A DNA stretch of 64,000 nucleotides from Helichrysum umbraculigerum (Eukaryota; Streptophyta; Magnoliopsida; Asterales; Asteraceae). A model generated the notes under the pieces. It worked only from the letters and a program-made list of their open reading frames with translations, was not told the DNA's origin and ran no database searches. The number at the start of each line of letters is the position of its first letter. Within the stretch, counting starts at the first letter, position 1. Positions 44,126-54,230 of this stretch are shown here, piece by piece. Made by a program: the position numbers and the translations under genes. The stretch lies in the NCBI GenBank assembly GCA_949592205.1, contig CATIUR010000001.1, positions 44,471,001 through 44,535,000 on the forward strand, written 5' to 3'.

Positions 44126-44880
44126 TGTAAATTAGGACTAGTTTTTATTTCCTAATCATTTAGAAATACATGTAATTAGTTCTATGTATTAGGCTAATTG
44201 TATGTATCAATATATATATTGTTGAATATATATCAGTACGCGATTAGATTTAAATCGTGCATTATCAAATCGGCCAAATTCCAATTCATTTATACGGGAG
44301 TTGGTGAACACAAGTATTAAGTAATATAGAATTATCATTTAGTATAACTCATTAATTATTATATATTATTTTGATAATATATAAAGTATTTCGTATTGTA
44401 CAACTCAAAACATTCGCGACAAAAACTTATAAATAATGTATTATTATTGAAAATGATAATTATTATTTATTTGGATTAAAATAAAACGCATTTCGTTTTA
44501 TTTCATTTTACTCAAACGCGACGAAACCATTCGAATCATATCCGTGATTCAAACTTAAAATAAAGATATATTTTTATATCTCAAATATAGTATTTTTATG
44601 AAATACTTCGATTAGAAATTTAAACGACTTCATTTTTAGAAATTTACCATTTGAAAACATTAGACTACTTTTCGATCGGGTACAAAAATACGGGTACTTT
44701 GTACTTCGAGTGGGAGCCAACCAACTCCAATAATTGGAGCTGGCCGGCTATACCACACGCACCCTTCTTCTTCCATTTTCATTTCTTCAATTCTCAATCT
44801 CTTCTCTGCTCTATCTCTCGGCTCTCTTTCTCTCTATCTCTAAAATTTAACAACAACAAGAATCAGTGGAAGTAATGAGT

Positions 44881-44912
44881 ATCATCATCATCACCATCTT
44901 CATCTTCTTCGT

Positions 44913-44995
<83 letters not shown>
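44881..44995. repeat. (ATC)n microsatellite
   Basis: About 115 bases of CAT/ATC repeats in the 5' LTR of B. The counterpart in the 3' LTR (63003-63072) is much shorter. Confidence 0.9.
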
Positions 44996-45152
44996 ACTTA
45001 ATTGTAAGGAATCAAACGCTTTTTCATTAAATTTACATGTTTATATTACCTATAATATCATGCTTTAGTGTTCCACAAACTGATTATGTCCCCAAATTGA
45101 ACCCCAAATGATGTACCGTAAGTTTTGTTCGAACAGACCTGTTTTGAGCTCG

Positions 45153-45345
45153 TGACCCGAATGGGTGAGTTACTCAACCCGGACGGGTGAGAATATCAAC
45201 CCAAACGGGTGAGGACCAACTCCCGAACGGGTGAAAGGTGATACCCGGACGGGTGGTACACACAGACCCGGACTAGTTAGAAAACTCACCCGGACTGCTC
45301 AGGGAACATACCCGAACGGGTGTGGGCCCCCACCCGGACGGGTCA
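45153..45345. repeat. ACCCGGACGGGTGA palindrome cluster in 5' LTR of B
   Basis: Nine or so units of ACCCGRACGGGTG type, each palindromic with a central CpG, spaced about 20 bases apart. Repeated in the 3' LTR at 63240-63430. Confidence 0.88.
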
Positions 45346-45492
45346 CATACATTTAGGCCACCATCTTTTGTAGTTTTGTATTTCTCTCAGTTACGCACGT
45401 CTGGGCAGCTTGATCACCTCAATCCGAGTTCGTATGAGGGAGATATGGCCAAAACGGTGCAGCCTCGCCAAATCAGTTTAACAACCAACTTT

Positions 45493-45633
<141 letters not shown>

Positions 45634-45914
45634 CGACGAATATTTTTACGAAAACAAAGCAAAATATATTTTTGAAATATAATTTCAACTCCGTCACCAA
45701 CGGGCCGTATACATTTTCACAACTTCAAACACAAACACTAACCGATGTTTTGGACATAACTAGTTTACGGAACAACTAGCATAGATGGTCTGTTGAGACA
45801 TCTAATCATTTTAAAACCTTGCGCGTTTAATATGCCCGGCAGGTTTCAGTCGTTGGAGACGACATCATTACTCTTGAACAACATCATTATTGCTTGTTAG
45901 CAACTCATTAGGCT

Positions 45915-45923
45915 CAGGTGAGT
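45915..45923 (+). promoter_or_regulatory. splice-donor block in 5' LTR of B
   Basis: CAGGTGAGT in the context GGCTCAGGTGAGTCTCATAGCCCC. The identical sequence is in the 3' LTR at 63911-63919. Confidence 0.55.
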
Positions 45924-47224
45924 CTCATAGCCCCTTTTTAAATGCTTTTACCTAGGGGTGAGATACATGCTCGTTTTGTTTTACATGTGAACATAAGTAA
46001 CAAAACATCGCTATATGCTACATGAGTTAATTTCATCTAATCAAATCAAAGTTCTCCATCACATAGTTTGTTAATATGATTTAGCGTGAATGTTAGTGTA
46101 TGGTACCATATGGGATTGACAATCCCCGTCCGAGTTAGAAAGCACTAACCTGTCAAACGGACGCATTATCATTTGTTCAGTATGAGTGTTGATTAGGCAC
46201 TCATAGGGAGGCACCTCAATCAGGTCCTTGAATGTGGATCCTGACCCCCTCAGTTAAGCTCAAACTATAGACTCATGGCTGCATGTACATTCATTATTTG
46301 TTTGATAACAAGTCATTATTGTAACACCTGCATAATTAGGATAATTAATTATGCCTAATTATTTGTAACTAGTTGTAATTAGTATGTAATAGGACTAATT
46401 ACAGACTCTATTTGTATATATATAAGGTGATTTATATATATATGTGTGTACTTACGCGATTTGGATGAATCGTACGAATTAACCGGACGGAGTCCGACAC
46501 AGTTTACTTGGACGTTGGTGACAGAAAATTTCTTAAATAATGAGAACGTATTTTTATTATATAAAATACAAAACCGAACGAACAGTATATATTACCGCGA
46601 CGACATTTTAAATAATTCAACAAAAATGTATTAAACGCGAGTTAATAATTTAAATATTTCGACAAATGTTTTTATTATTAATTTCAAGGTATTTTTATTT
46701 AAATACTCCGGTTACATTTTAAAAATATAACTGTTTGGTTAAATATTAAAAACGAAGGATTAAACGATTAGGACACGGAGTAAACACTGTGTTTTAGGGA
46801 GCGTTTTCCCCTCCCTTGTCTCTTTGGATCAGCCAACACACCTACACCCACCTTCTTCCTTTCATTTTCATTATCTCCAAAACACACAAACACACATAAA
46901 CACTCTCACTAAAAATCTTCACCAAATTTCGGACCTACAAATCGACCCACGAAATTTACATATTCGGAACCACCATCACGAGTGGAGCAAGGATATCAAG
47001 ACCGTTTTAATCATTCCATCCTCAATCTAGCTCGATTTGCAAAAGTAAGAAATTTCTAAAATCTTAGATCTATTCAATTTGGTGTAATGTTTTGATGTGT
47101 ACACAACATAGTTATAACCTAAACCATGAAGAAAACACGATTTTACAGCTCAAAAATGAGTTAGATTTGCGTTTTTGGTCGGAAAATCTCGACATCCGAA
47201 AGTTTCTGGGCTGGTGTTCATATT

Positions 47225-47513
47225 TGTGACACAACGCTTGTGTCGCATGTTGTGTCGCATAACGCCTGTTATGTCGCATCTTGTGTCGTACCAAACCTTT
47301 AGTGTCGTAACTCTTGCGACACAATATTGTTTCGCACTCTATGTCGCATATTATGTCGTATTTTTATACGACACAACCCTTATGTCGCTATTGAATTAGC
47401 ATCGCAAGCTTTTGCGACACAACCACTGTGTCGCAGAGCTCTTGTGTCGCATCCTTCATGCGACACAACCCTTGTGTCGCATACAAATCCTTGTGTCGCA
47501 GCTTATGTCGCAG
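47225..47513. repeat. TGCGACACAA / TTGTGTCGCA cluster in 5' LTR of A
   Basis: About fifteen GTGTCGC or GCGACAC motifs in alternating orientation, many as inverted pairs a few bases apart. Repeated at 55138-55425 in the 3' LTR. Confidence 0.88.
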
Positions 47514-47820
47514 AAAACAGAAAACTTGGAAATTTTGAAGGTTTTTACTATAGCAAAGTCAAAGTTACTGTAGCAAAGTCAACATTTTAGAATTTTTATT
47601 ACAAACCGTCACCAACGGGCCAAACATGTTTTCCAACAAACAAACAATTACAGACATACGGACAAACATTGGATATACTAGTTGTGTACAACTAAACGAA
47701 ACGTCTTGCGAGACACATACTTACATAACTTCATATGATTAGGCATTTGAAGGTTACGGGTTCGGAGAACCTACTTGCTATATTTACTACTTGCTATTTG
47801 CTACGGCTTATTACAAGACT

Positions 47821-47829
47821 CAGGTGAGT
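47821..47829 (+). promoter_or_regulatory. splice-donor block in 5' LTR of A
   Basis: CAGGTGAGT within AGACTCAGGTGAGTCT, followed by TACGACCCC. The same block occurs in LTRs B, C, D and G. It could be joined to the acceptors at 49008 and 49783. Confidence 0.55.
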
Positions 47830-48691
47830 CTTACGACCCCACTTTTACTGTTTTATCTTAATGGGGGAGATACATGCTACTGATTTTTCTTGAACAAAAG
47901 TACTAAACTGTTTACTATACCAAACGGAATTGCATGAGTTGTTTACTATTTACAGAAGTCTCTCCATCATATATCGTTAGTTATGGACTTAAGCGTGAAC
48001 ACTAGTTAATGGATCCATTAGGGAAATGACCCTCCCCGCCCGGGGCAGTAGCGCTGCCACGTACTGATTTTCACGTAGAAAATGGTGACTAATTATTCGT
48101 TACGGATGCTTGCTCATTTACGAGCATGTCACGGGAGCAAAATTATCACTTACGGGTTAAGCTTCGATTATGAGCCTCATGGCAACGGTATAACTCACTT
48201 ACGTACATTTGCTGGATTGCAAATACTGGTTTTACGATTGCTGGATTGCAATTACTGATTTTATGCCTACGGGCACTACTGATGAAATCTCGTGTTCAAA
48301 ACTGATATTACTTACAAACCTGTGAGATTCACCAACATTCGTGTTGACCTTTTTAGCATGTTTTCTCAGGTACCCGGATGGAGTAGGATTACTCCAGGAC
48401 TTTAGCTAGAGTCGCATGATTTCAACACAACTGCATTAACGGAGATTCTTAGCATTATCTTTTGTATATTTTGATTATGTAATAGAATCTCCCGCCATAG
48501 GCGTGGACTCTGGGGGACTATTTTTGTATACGAAAACATTAAGTTTTCAACCATTATATCTATGGGAATGTAACTAATTTACAAACGTTGCATATAGATG
48601 TCATTTGCTTTATCTTTGTGCTGTGATATTTGATTAGTAGCACCTCAAAACCTTGCTTCCGCCAAACAGTGAATTTGGGGGTGTTACAGAT

Positions 48692-48703
48692 TGGTATCAG
48701 AGC
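48692..48703 (+). promoter_or_regulatory. primer-binding site of A (initiator tRNA-Met)
   Basis: TGGTATCAGAGC, three bases after the 5' LTR end, is complementary to the 3' end of plant initiator tRNA-Met. Confidence 0.9.
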
Positions 48704-48996
48704 CTAAGGTTATAGTGAACTAGGTTGCATTTAGTGGGCCTAGACTATGACCATTATGCAGTATTTCCTTACTAGGCATGGTTGGTTCAGGAATTACATC
48801 ATACGACTTTAATTTAACATAGCCTGATCAACTATGTTCAATTAAGGAAAGATGATGTGAGGTCTGAAATGGTTATGTTGAACAGGAATGCATTAGTTGA
48901 CTCTGACCACGAAAGAACCGGACCATTACTTGATACGTGCTAGACGCTAGGCTGGATATTATATACTTATATATATATTAGCCTCGTCTTACTTAC

Positions 48997-49008
48997 ACTC
49001 TGCCACAG
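48997..49008 (+). promoter_or_regulatory. splice acceptor before coiled-coil ORF of A
   Basis: CACTCTGCCACAG ends at 49008, two bases before the ATG at 49011. The pyrimidine tract is modest. Confidence 0.4.
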
Positions 49009-49010
49009 GA

Positions 49011-49523
49011 ATGGCAAACACACCACCCAATCCGTCACTCTCTCACTCACATGGGTCACGAAACCCACGAGTAGCCAGGAGGAATACAAGGACACCTCGA
49101 ACCAGCCCCTATCCTGTTCATAACTCTCAGAACTCGGCACATCTCACGGTGCCAGTGTTGGCTACCCAACTCCGCCGTCAGGAGCAAAGGCTCGAAAATC
49201 TCGAACGGGAACAACACCGAATGACCTACCTGCTTCGCCAAGCACTTGATCACATATCCCAACTCCAGCGAGAACAAGAGGATACTAACCTCTCTGTAAG
49301 CATAATTCAGGACTCAATGACCGCTGAATTAGGAGCGGATGAACTCGTAAGAAACCGACTAGAGGAATGTGAACAGCGTTCACAGGAGACTGAGGATCAC
49401 TCTCGAGCACTAGTACAACGACTGGCCTTGGTTGAAGACAACGCCAGGCAAACCAACAGACTAGCAGAAACCGTGGACCGCCTTGTCGCGCTGATGGAAC
49501 AGATTAATCTGCATCAAGATTAG
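49011..49523 (+). CDS. extra coiled-coil ORF upstream of gag, element A
   Basis: 170 residues. The first 45 are basic and Ser/Pro/Arg-rich (RNPRVARRNTRTPRTSP). The rest is a long Glu/Gln/Leu/Arg helix with heptad-like spacing (LRRQEQRLENLEREQHRM, and again to the C-terminus), predicted as coiled coil. It lies between the primer site and gag in its own frame, with an acceptor-like AG two bases before its ATG. A worn relative is at 57450 in element B, so it is an inherited part of the family. No known family recognised. A basic arm plus coiled coil suggests RNA binding or assembly, as inference only. Confidence 0.65.
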   Translation: MANTPPNPSLSHSHGSRNPRVARRNTRTPRTSPYPVHNSQNSAHLTVPVLATQLRRQEQRLENLEREQHRMTYLLRQALDHISQLQREQEDTNLSVSIIQDSMTAELGADELVRNRLEECEQRSQETEDHSRALVQRLALVEDNARQTNRLAETVDRLVALMEQINLHQD

Positions 49524-49770
49524 ATCAGTCCGTAACTTGTAACCAGCTAACTACTTTATTAGGGCCTATGTAATTCACCCGGATGTAACAATTCCCGGAA
49601 CTTTTGTACTACTATTACTCTATAATCTTTTGGAAACCCGTACCTTGTATTCAACTTGTTTACCTAAATGAAATGTGATTGTCACTTCGTACTGTTATCG
49701 TGTATCTCATCATTTACACTTGTGACATATCATAATTTCATGCAATTATCTTATTCCGCTTTCCTTGTTC
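49524..49770. other. spacer between coiled-coil ORF and gag of A
   Basis: Non-coding. Pyrimidine-rich toward the acceptor at 49783. Confidence 0.4.
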
Positions 49771-49783
49771 TTTTCTTGTTCAG
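49765..49783 (+). promoter_or_regulatory. splice acceptor before gag of A
   Basis: TTGTTCTTTTCTTGTTCAG, a strong polypyrimidine tract plus CAG, ends four bases before the gag ATG at 49788. Element B has CCTATCCTTCTGTTCTCAG ending 7 bases before its gag ATG. Confidence 0.55.
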
Positions 49784-49787
49784 CATC

Positions 49788-52700
49788 ATGCCTCCTCGTC
49801 GACAGATCACCCTCAGTGAAGCCGAAATTGCGGGTCTGATTGCCCGTAGTGTGGCCCAAGCCCTAGCTACCCGAACATCAACTCCTGGTAGCGAAGATAC
49901 AGCTACTAATGGACCACAACCCAAACCCTGTTCTTACAAAGACTTCCAGAACTGCAAACCTCTGAACTTTGCAGGTACTGAGGGAGCTATCGGTCTGGTA
50001 CGCTGGATCGAGAAAGTCGAATCTGTATTTCTTATCTGCAACTGTGCGGAGGGAGACAAGGTTAAGTTCTCCGTTAGTACTTTTACTGACACCGCACTCA
50101 CCTGGTGGAACACATATGCCCAGACTGTGGGTGTTGCTAATGCTTACAAACTCCCGTGGGAGGAGTTGAAGGAGATGTTGAGGGGCGAGTACTGCCCCAG
50201 GGATGAATTGAAGCAGCTGGAAGTGGAATTCTGGAACCACAAGATGCAGGGTGATGACATCACCGGATACACCAACCGTTTCCACCAACTGGCACTTCTG
50301 TGCCAAACCATGGTCGATCCTAAGTACAAGAGGATCGAGAAATACGTTGATGGACTTCCCGAGAGACTCCAAGACCTGGTGACTTCATCCAAACCGGGTA
50401 CTATTCAGAGCGCCATTCGTATGGCTCATGAGCTAACGGCAAATTCTGTCCGCCGTGGCACAACTTCAACCCCATCTGCAAACAACAAACGCAAATGGGA
50501 AGGAAACCCTAACTCATCCAACCAACTCACCAACAAGAAGCCTGAGTCTGTTAAGGCTTATTCATCGGGGGCTTCGGAGAAGAATGGGTACAGCGGGAAC
50601 AGACCCTACTGTCCCAAATGCAACCGCCTTCATGACGGTTCTTGCCCTTGCTCCAACTGCAAACGATTCGGGCATCTAGCCAAGGATTGCCGAACCAACA
50701 TTCCTACCCCCAACACTAATGCACCAAAGGCCTGCTTTGGATGCGGAAATTCAGGGCATTTCAAGAAAGATTGCCCAAAGCTGAAAAACAACAACAACCC
50801 TGCTCGCGGTAGAGCGTTCGTTATCAAGGCTGGAGAAGCCAGACAAGACCCGAATGTAGTGACGGGTACGTTCCTTCTTGACGACCTTACTGCTTCCGTA
50901 TTATTTGATACTGGTGCCGATAGAAGTTTCATTTCTGAGAAATTTAGCCCTTTACTTGATATAACTCCCACTGCCTTAGATGCTAAATACGTTGTAGAAT
51001 TAGCTAACGGCAAACTGATTGAGACTGATAGCATCATACGCAACTGTACACTTAACCTTACGAACGAAACGTTTCCCATTGATTTAATCCCTGTCGAGAT
51101 CGGCAGCTTCGATATTATTGTCGGTATGGATTGGTTATTCGAGCACTGAGCTGAAATCATCTGTCATGACAAACTCGTTCGCATACCTCTTGTCTCCGGT
51201 GGAACCTTAGTCCTACAAGGGGAGACCGGCAGACGGAATCTGAATATTGTATCCTGCCTCAAAACTAGAAAATATCTACGAAAAGGGTATCAAGCTATCC
51301 TCGCACATGTAACGGAGAATAAGTCGGAGGAGAAGCGACTTGAGGATGTTCCAATCGTGCGGGATTTCGCGGAAGTATTTCCTGAAGACTTGCCCGGACT
51401 TCCGCCGCCTAGACAAGTTGAATTTCAAATCGAACTTGTGCCAGGAGCTGCACCCGTGGCACGAGCCCCATACCGTTTAGCACCATCCGAAATGCAGGAG
51501 TTGTCTAACCAACTACAGGAACTCCTGGACAGAGGATTTATTCGACCAAGTTCCTCGCCTTGGGGAGCTCCGGTCTTATTCGTGAAAAAGAAAGATGGAT
51601 CTTTCCGCATGTGTATCGATTACCGAGAGCTGAATAAGCTAACCATAAAGAATCGGTACCCGCTTCCTAGAATCGATGACCTATTTGACCAGCTCCAGGG
51701 ATCAAGTGTTTACTCAAAGATTGATCTACGGTCGGGTTATCATCAACTCCGAGTCCGCGACAATGATATTCCAAAGACAGCCTTCCGAACTCGTTACGGG
51801 CATTACGAATTCCAAGTAATGCCATTCGGTTTAACCAACGCACCGGCTGTATTCATGGACCTTATGAATCGGGTGTGCAAACCGTATCTTGACAAATTCG
51901 TCATTGTGTTTATCGATGACATCCTGATTTACTCTCGCAATGAGCAGGAACATGCTCAACATCTGAAAACCATTCTAGGACTCCTTAGACACGAAGAGTT
52001 ATATGCCAAATTCTCTAAGTGTGAGTTCTGGATTCAAACCGTTCAATTCCTCGGGCACGTGATTGACAGCCAAGGAATTCATGTTGATCCTGCCAAGATT
52101 GAAGCAATCAAGGGCTGGGAGTCACCGACCACTCCAACCGAAGTGAGACAATTCTTAGGTCTTGCTGGTTATTACCGTCGATTCATTGAAAACTTTTCAA
52201 GAATAGCTGTTCCCTTAACAACACTGACTCAGAAAGATAAGAAGTTCGATTGGACTGATACACAAGAGTCAGCTTTCCAGCTATTGAAAAACAAACTTTG
52301 CAGTGCACCAATCTTGTCCTTACCCGAGGGCACCGATGATTTCGTAGTTTATTGCGACGCCTCACACCAAGGACTTGGTTGCGTATTAATGCAACGGGAA
52401 AAAGTCATTGCCTATGCCTCACGACAACTAAAAATTCACGAGAAAAATTATACGACCCACGACCTCGAGTTAGGTGCCGTGGTCTTCGCATTGAAAATTT
52501 GGAGACATTATCTCTACGGTACGAAAAGCACTATCTTTACCGATCACAAAAGTCTCCAACACATATTCGATCAGAAGGATCTAAACATGAGGCAACGTCG
52601 TTGGGTTGAGTTACTTAGTGACTACGACTGCGAGATCAAATACCATCCGGGCAAGGCTAACGTAGTTGCCGATGCCTTAAGCCGAAAAGAACGAGTGAAA

Positions 52701-54197
52701 CCCCTTCGAGTTCGAGCACTTTCTATGACAATTCGTAACGAGCTCCCTACTCAAATCCTTACCACTCAGCTCGAAGCACTCAGCGATGAAAACCTGAAAA
52801 ATGAAGCCTTACGAGGCTTGGATAAACAATTCGAAATCAAACCTGATGGGACTCGATACTTCTCTAACCAGGTGTGGTTACCCAAATTTGGAAACTTGCG
52901 AGATTTGGTGATGGCTGAAGCTCACAAATCTCGATACTCTATACATCCTGGTTCTGACAAGATGTATCACGACGTCAAAGGGTTGTATTGGTGGCCTAAC
53001 ATGAAAGCTGACATCGCCAAGTTCGTCAGTAAATGCCTAACCTGTTCCGAAGTCAAGGCCGAACACCAAAGACCCTCGGGATTGCTCCAACAACCTGAAA
53101 TTCCTCAATGGAAATGGGAACAGATCACCATGGACTTCATTACCAAACTACCAAAAACTTCGAGTGGTTGCGATACCATTTGGGTGATCGTGGACCGTCT
53201 CACAAAATCTGCTCATTTTCTGGCCATCAAGGAAACCGACAAGATGGAGCGTCTGACTCGCATCTACGTCAAAGAAATCATCTCGCGACACGGTGTACCT
53301 ATCTCGATCATCTCGGATAGGGACAGCCGTTTTACTTCTAACTTTTGGCAATCACTACAGAAATCTCTGGGTACTCGTCTGGATATGAGTACTGCTTATC
53401 ACCCGCAAACCGATGGCCAAAGCGAGCGAACTATTCAAACACTGGAGGATATGCTACGAGCCTGCGTAGTTGACTTCGGTACTTCTTGGGAAAATCACTT
53501 ACCGTTGTGCGAGTTCTCGTACAACAACAGTTACCATACCAGCATTAAGGCTGCACCCTTCGAGGCACTCTACGGACATAAGTGCCGATCACCTATCTGT
53601 TGGACTGAGTTAGGAGATTCCCAACTCACGGGTCCAGAAATCATTCACGAAACTACTGAGAAAATCATTGGTATTCAAAACCGGCTGAAAGCCGCACGTG
53701 ATCGTCAGAAAAGCTATGCTGACGTGAGACGCAAACACCTTGAGTTCCAGGTAGGGGACAAGGTACTTCTCAAAGTGGCACCGTGGAAGGGTGTCATTCG
53801 ATTCGGAAAACGAGGCAAACTAAACCCTAGATACATCGGACCATTCAAAATCCTTGAAAGGATTGGTCCAGTTGCATACCGCCTGCAACTTCCTGCTGAG
53901 CTTAGCAGCGTTCACAACACATTCCACATTTCTAACTTGAAGAAATATCTGTCTGACGAGTCACTGATTATACCGCTCGACGAAATTCAAATCGATGATA
54001 AACTTCATTTTGTTGAGGAACCTATGGAAATCATGGACCGCGAGGTCAAGCGATTGAAACAGAGTCGTATTCCCATCGTAAAAGTCAGGTGGAATTCTAG
54101 ACGTGGTCCTGAATTCACCTGGGAACGGGAAGACCAAATGCGACAGAAATACCAACATCTCTTCCCAGACAAAGCACCGTCCGTACACTCGAGCTAA
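49788..54197 (+). pseudogene. gag-pol polyprotein of element A, one internal stop
   Basis: One frame of 1470 codons from ATG 49788 (MPPRRQITLSEAEIAGL) to TAA at 54195, broken only by TGA at 51147-51149 (codon 454). Element B has CGA at that place. Order: gag; two CCHC knuckles (CSNCKRFGHLAKDC about 288-301, CFGCGNSGHFKKDC about 316-329); protease FDTGAD about 373; reverse transcriptase with FIDD about 708; RNase H (VYCDASHQGLG) about 855; integrase zinc region (HPGSDKMYH) about 1052 and the catalytic D, D, E in MDF, SDRD and GQSE; chromodomain-like tail (VKVRWNSRRGPEFTWERE) about 1430. This is a chromovirus of the Tekay/Del clade. The stop lies between the protease and the reverse transcriptase, so no pol can be made without readthrough. 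The upstream in-frame extension from 49668 is hydrophobic and an unlikely start. Confidence 0.9.
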
Positions 54198-54220
54198 TTT
54201 CGGGACGAAATTTCTTTAAC

Positions 54221-54230
54221 AAGGGGAGAA
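54221..54230 (+). promoter_or_regulatory. polypurine tract of A
   Basis: AAGGGGAGAA directly abuts the 3' LTR at 54231. Confidence 0.88.

Larger units (their letters stand above)
46320..48688 (+). repeat. 5' LTR of A, 2369 bp
   Basis: It matches 54231-56649. A TATATAAGG near 46420 is a candidate TATA box. The transcribed leader probably includes the palindrome cluster at 47225-47513 and the donor block at 47821. Confidence 0.92.

Noticed and set aside
46824..47030. 68-codon frame present in both LTRs of A (also at 54737)
   Set aside because: Present twice only because LTRs are duplicated. His/Thr/Pro-rich translation of a C-rich leader with no ATG context support.
49668..49787. Upstream in-frame extension of gag in A with hydrophobic residues
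   Set aside because: It covers the polypyrimidine tract of a likely splice acceptor. Element B aligns from MPP only.
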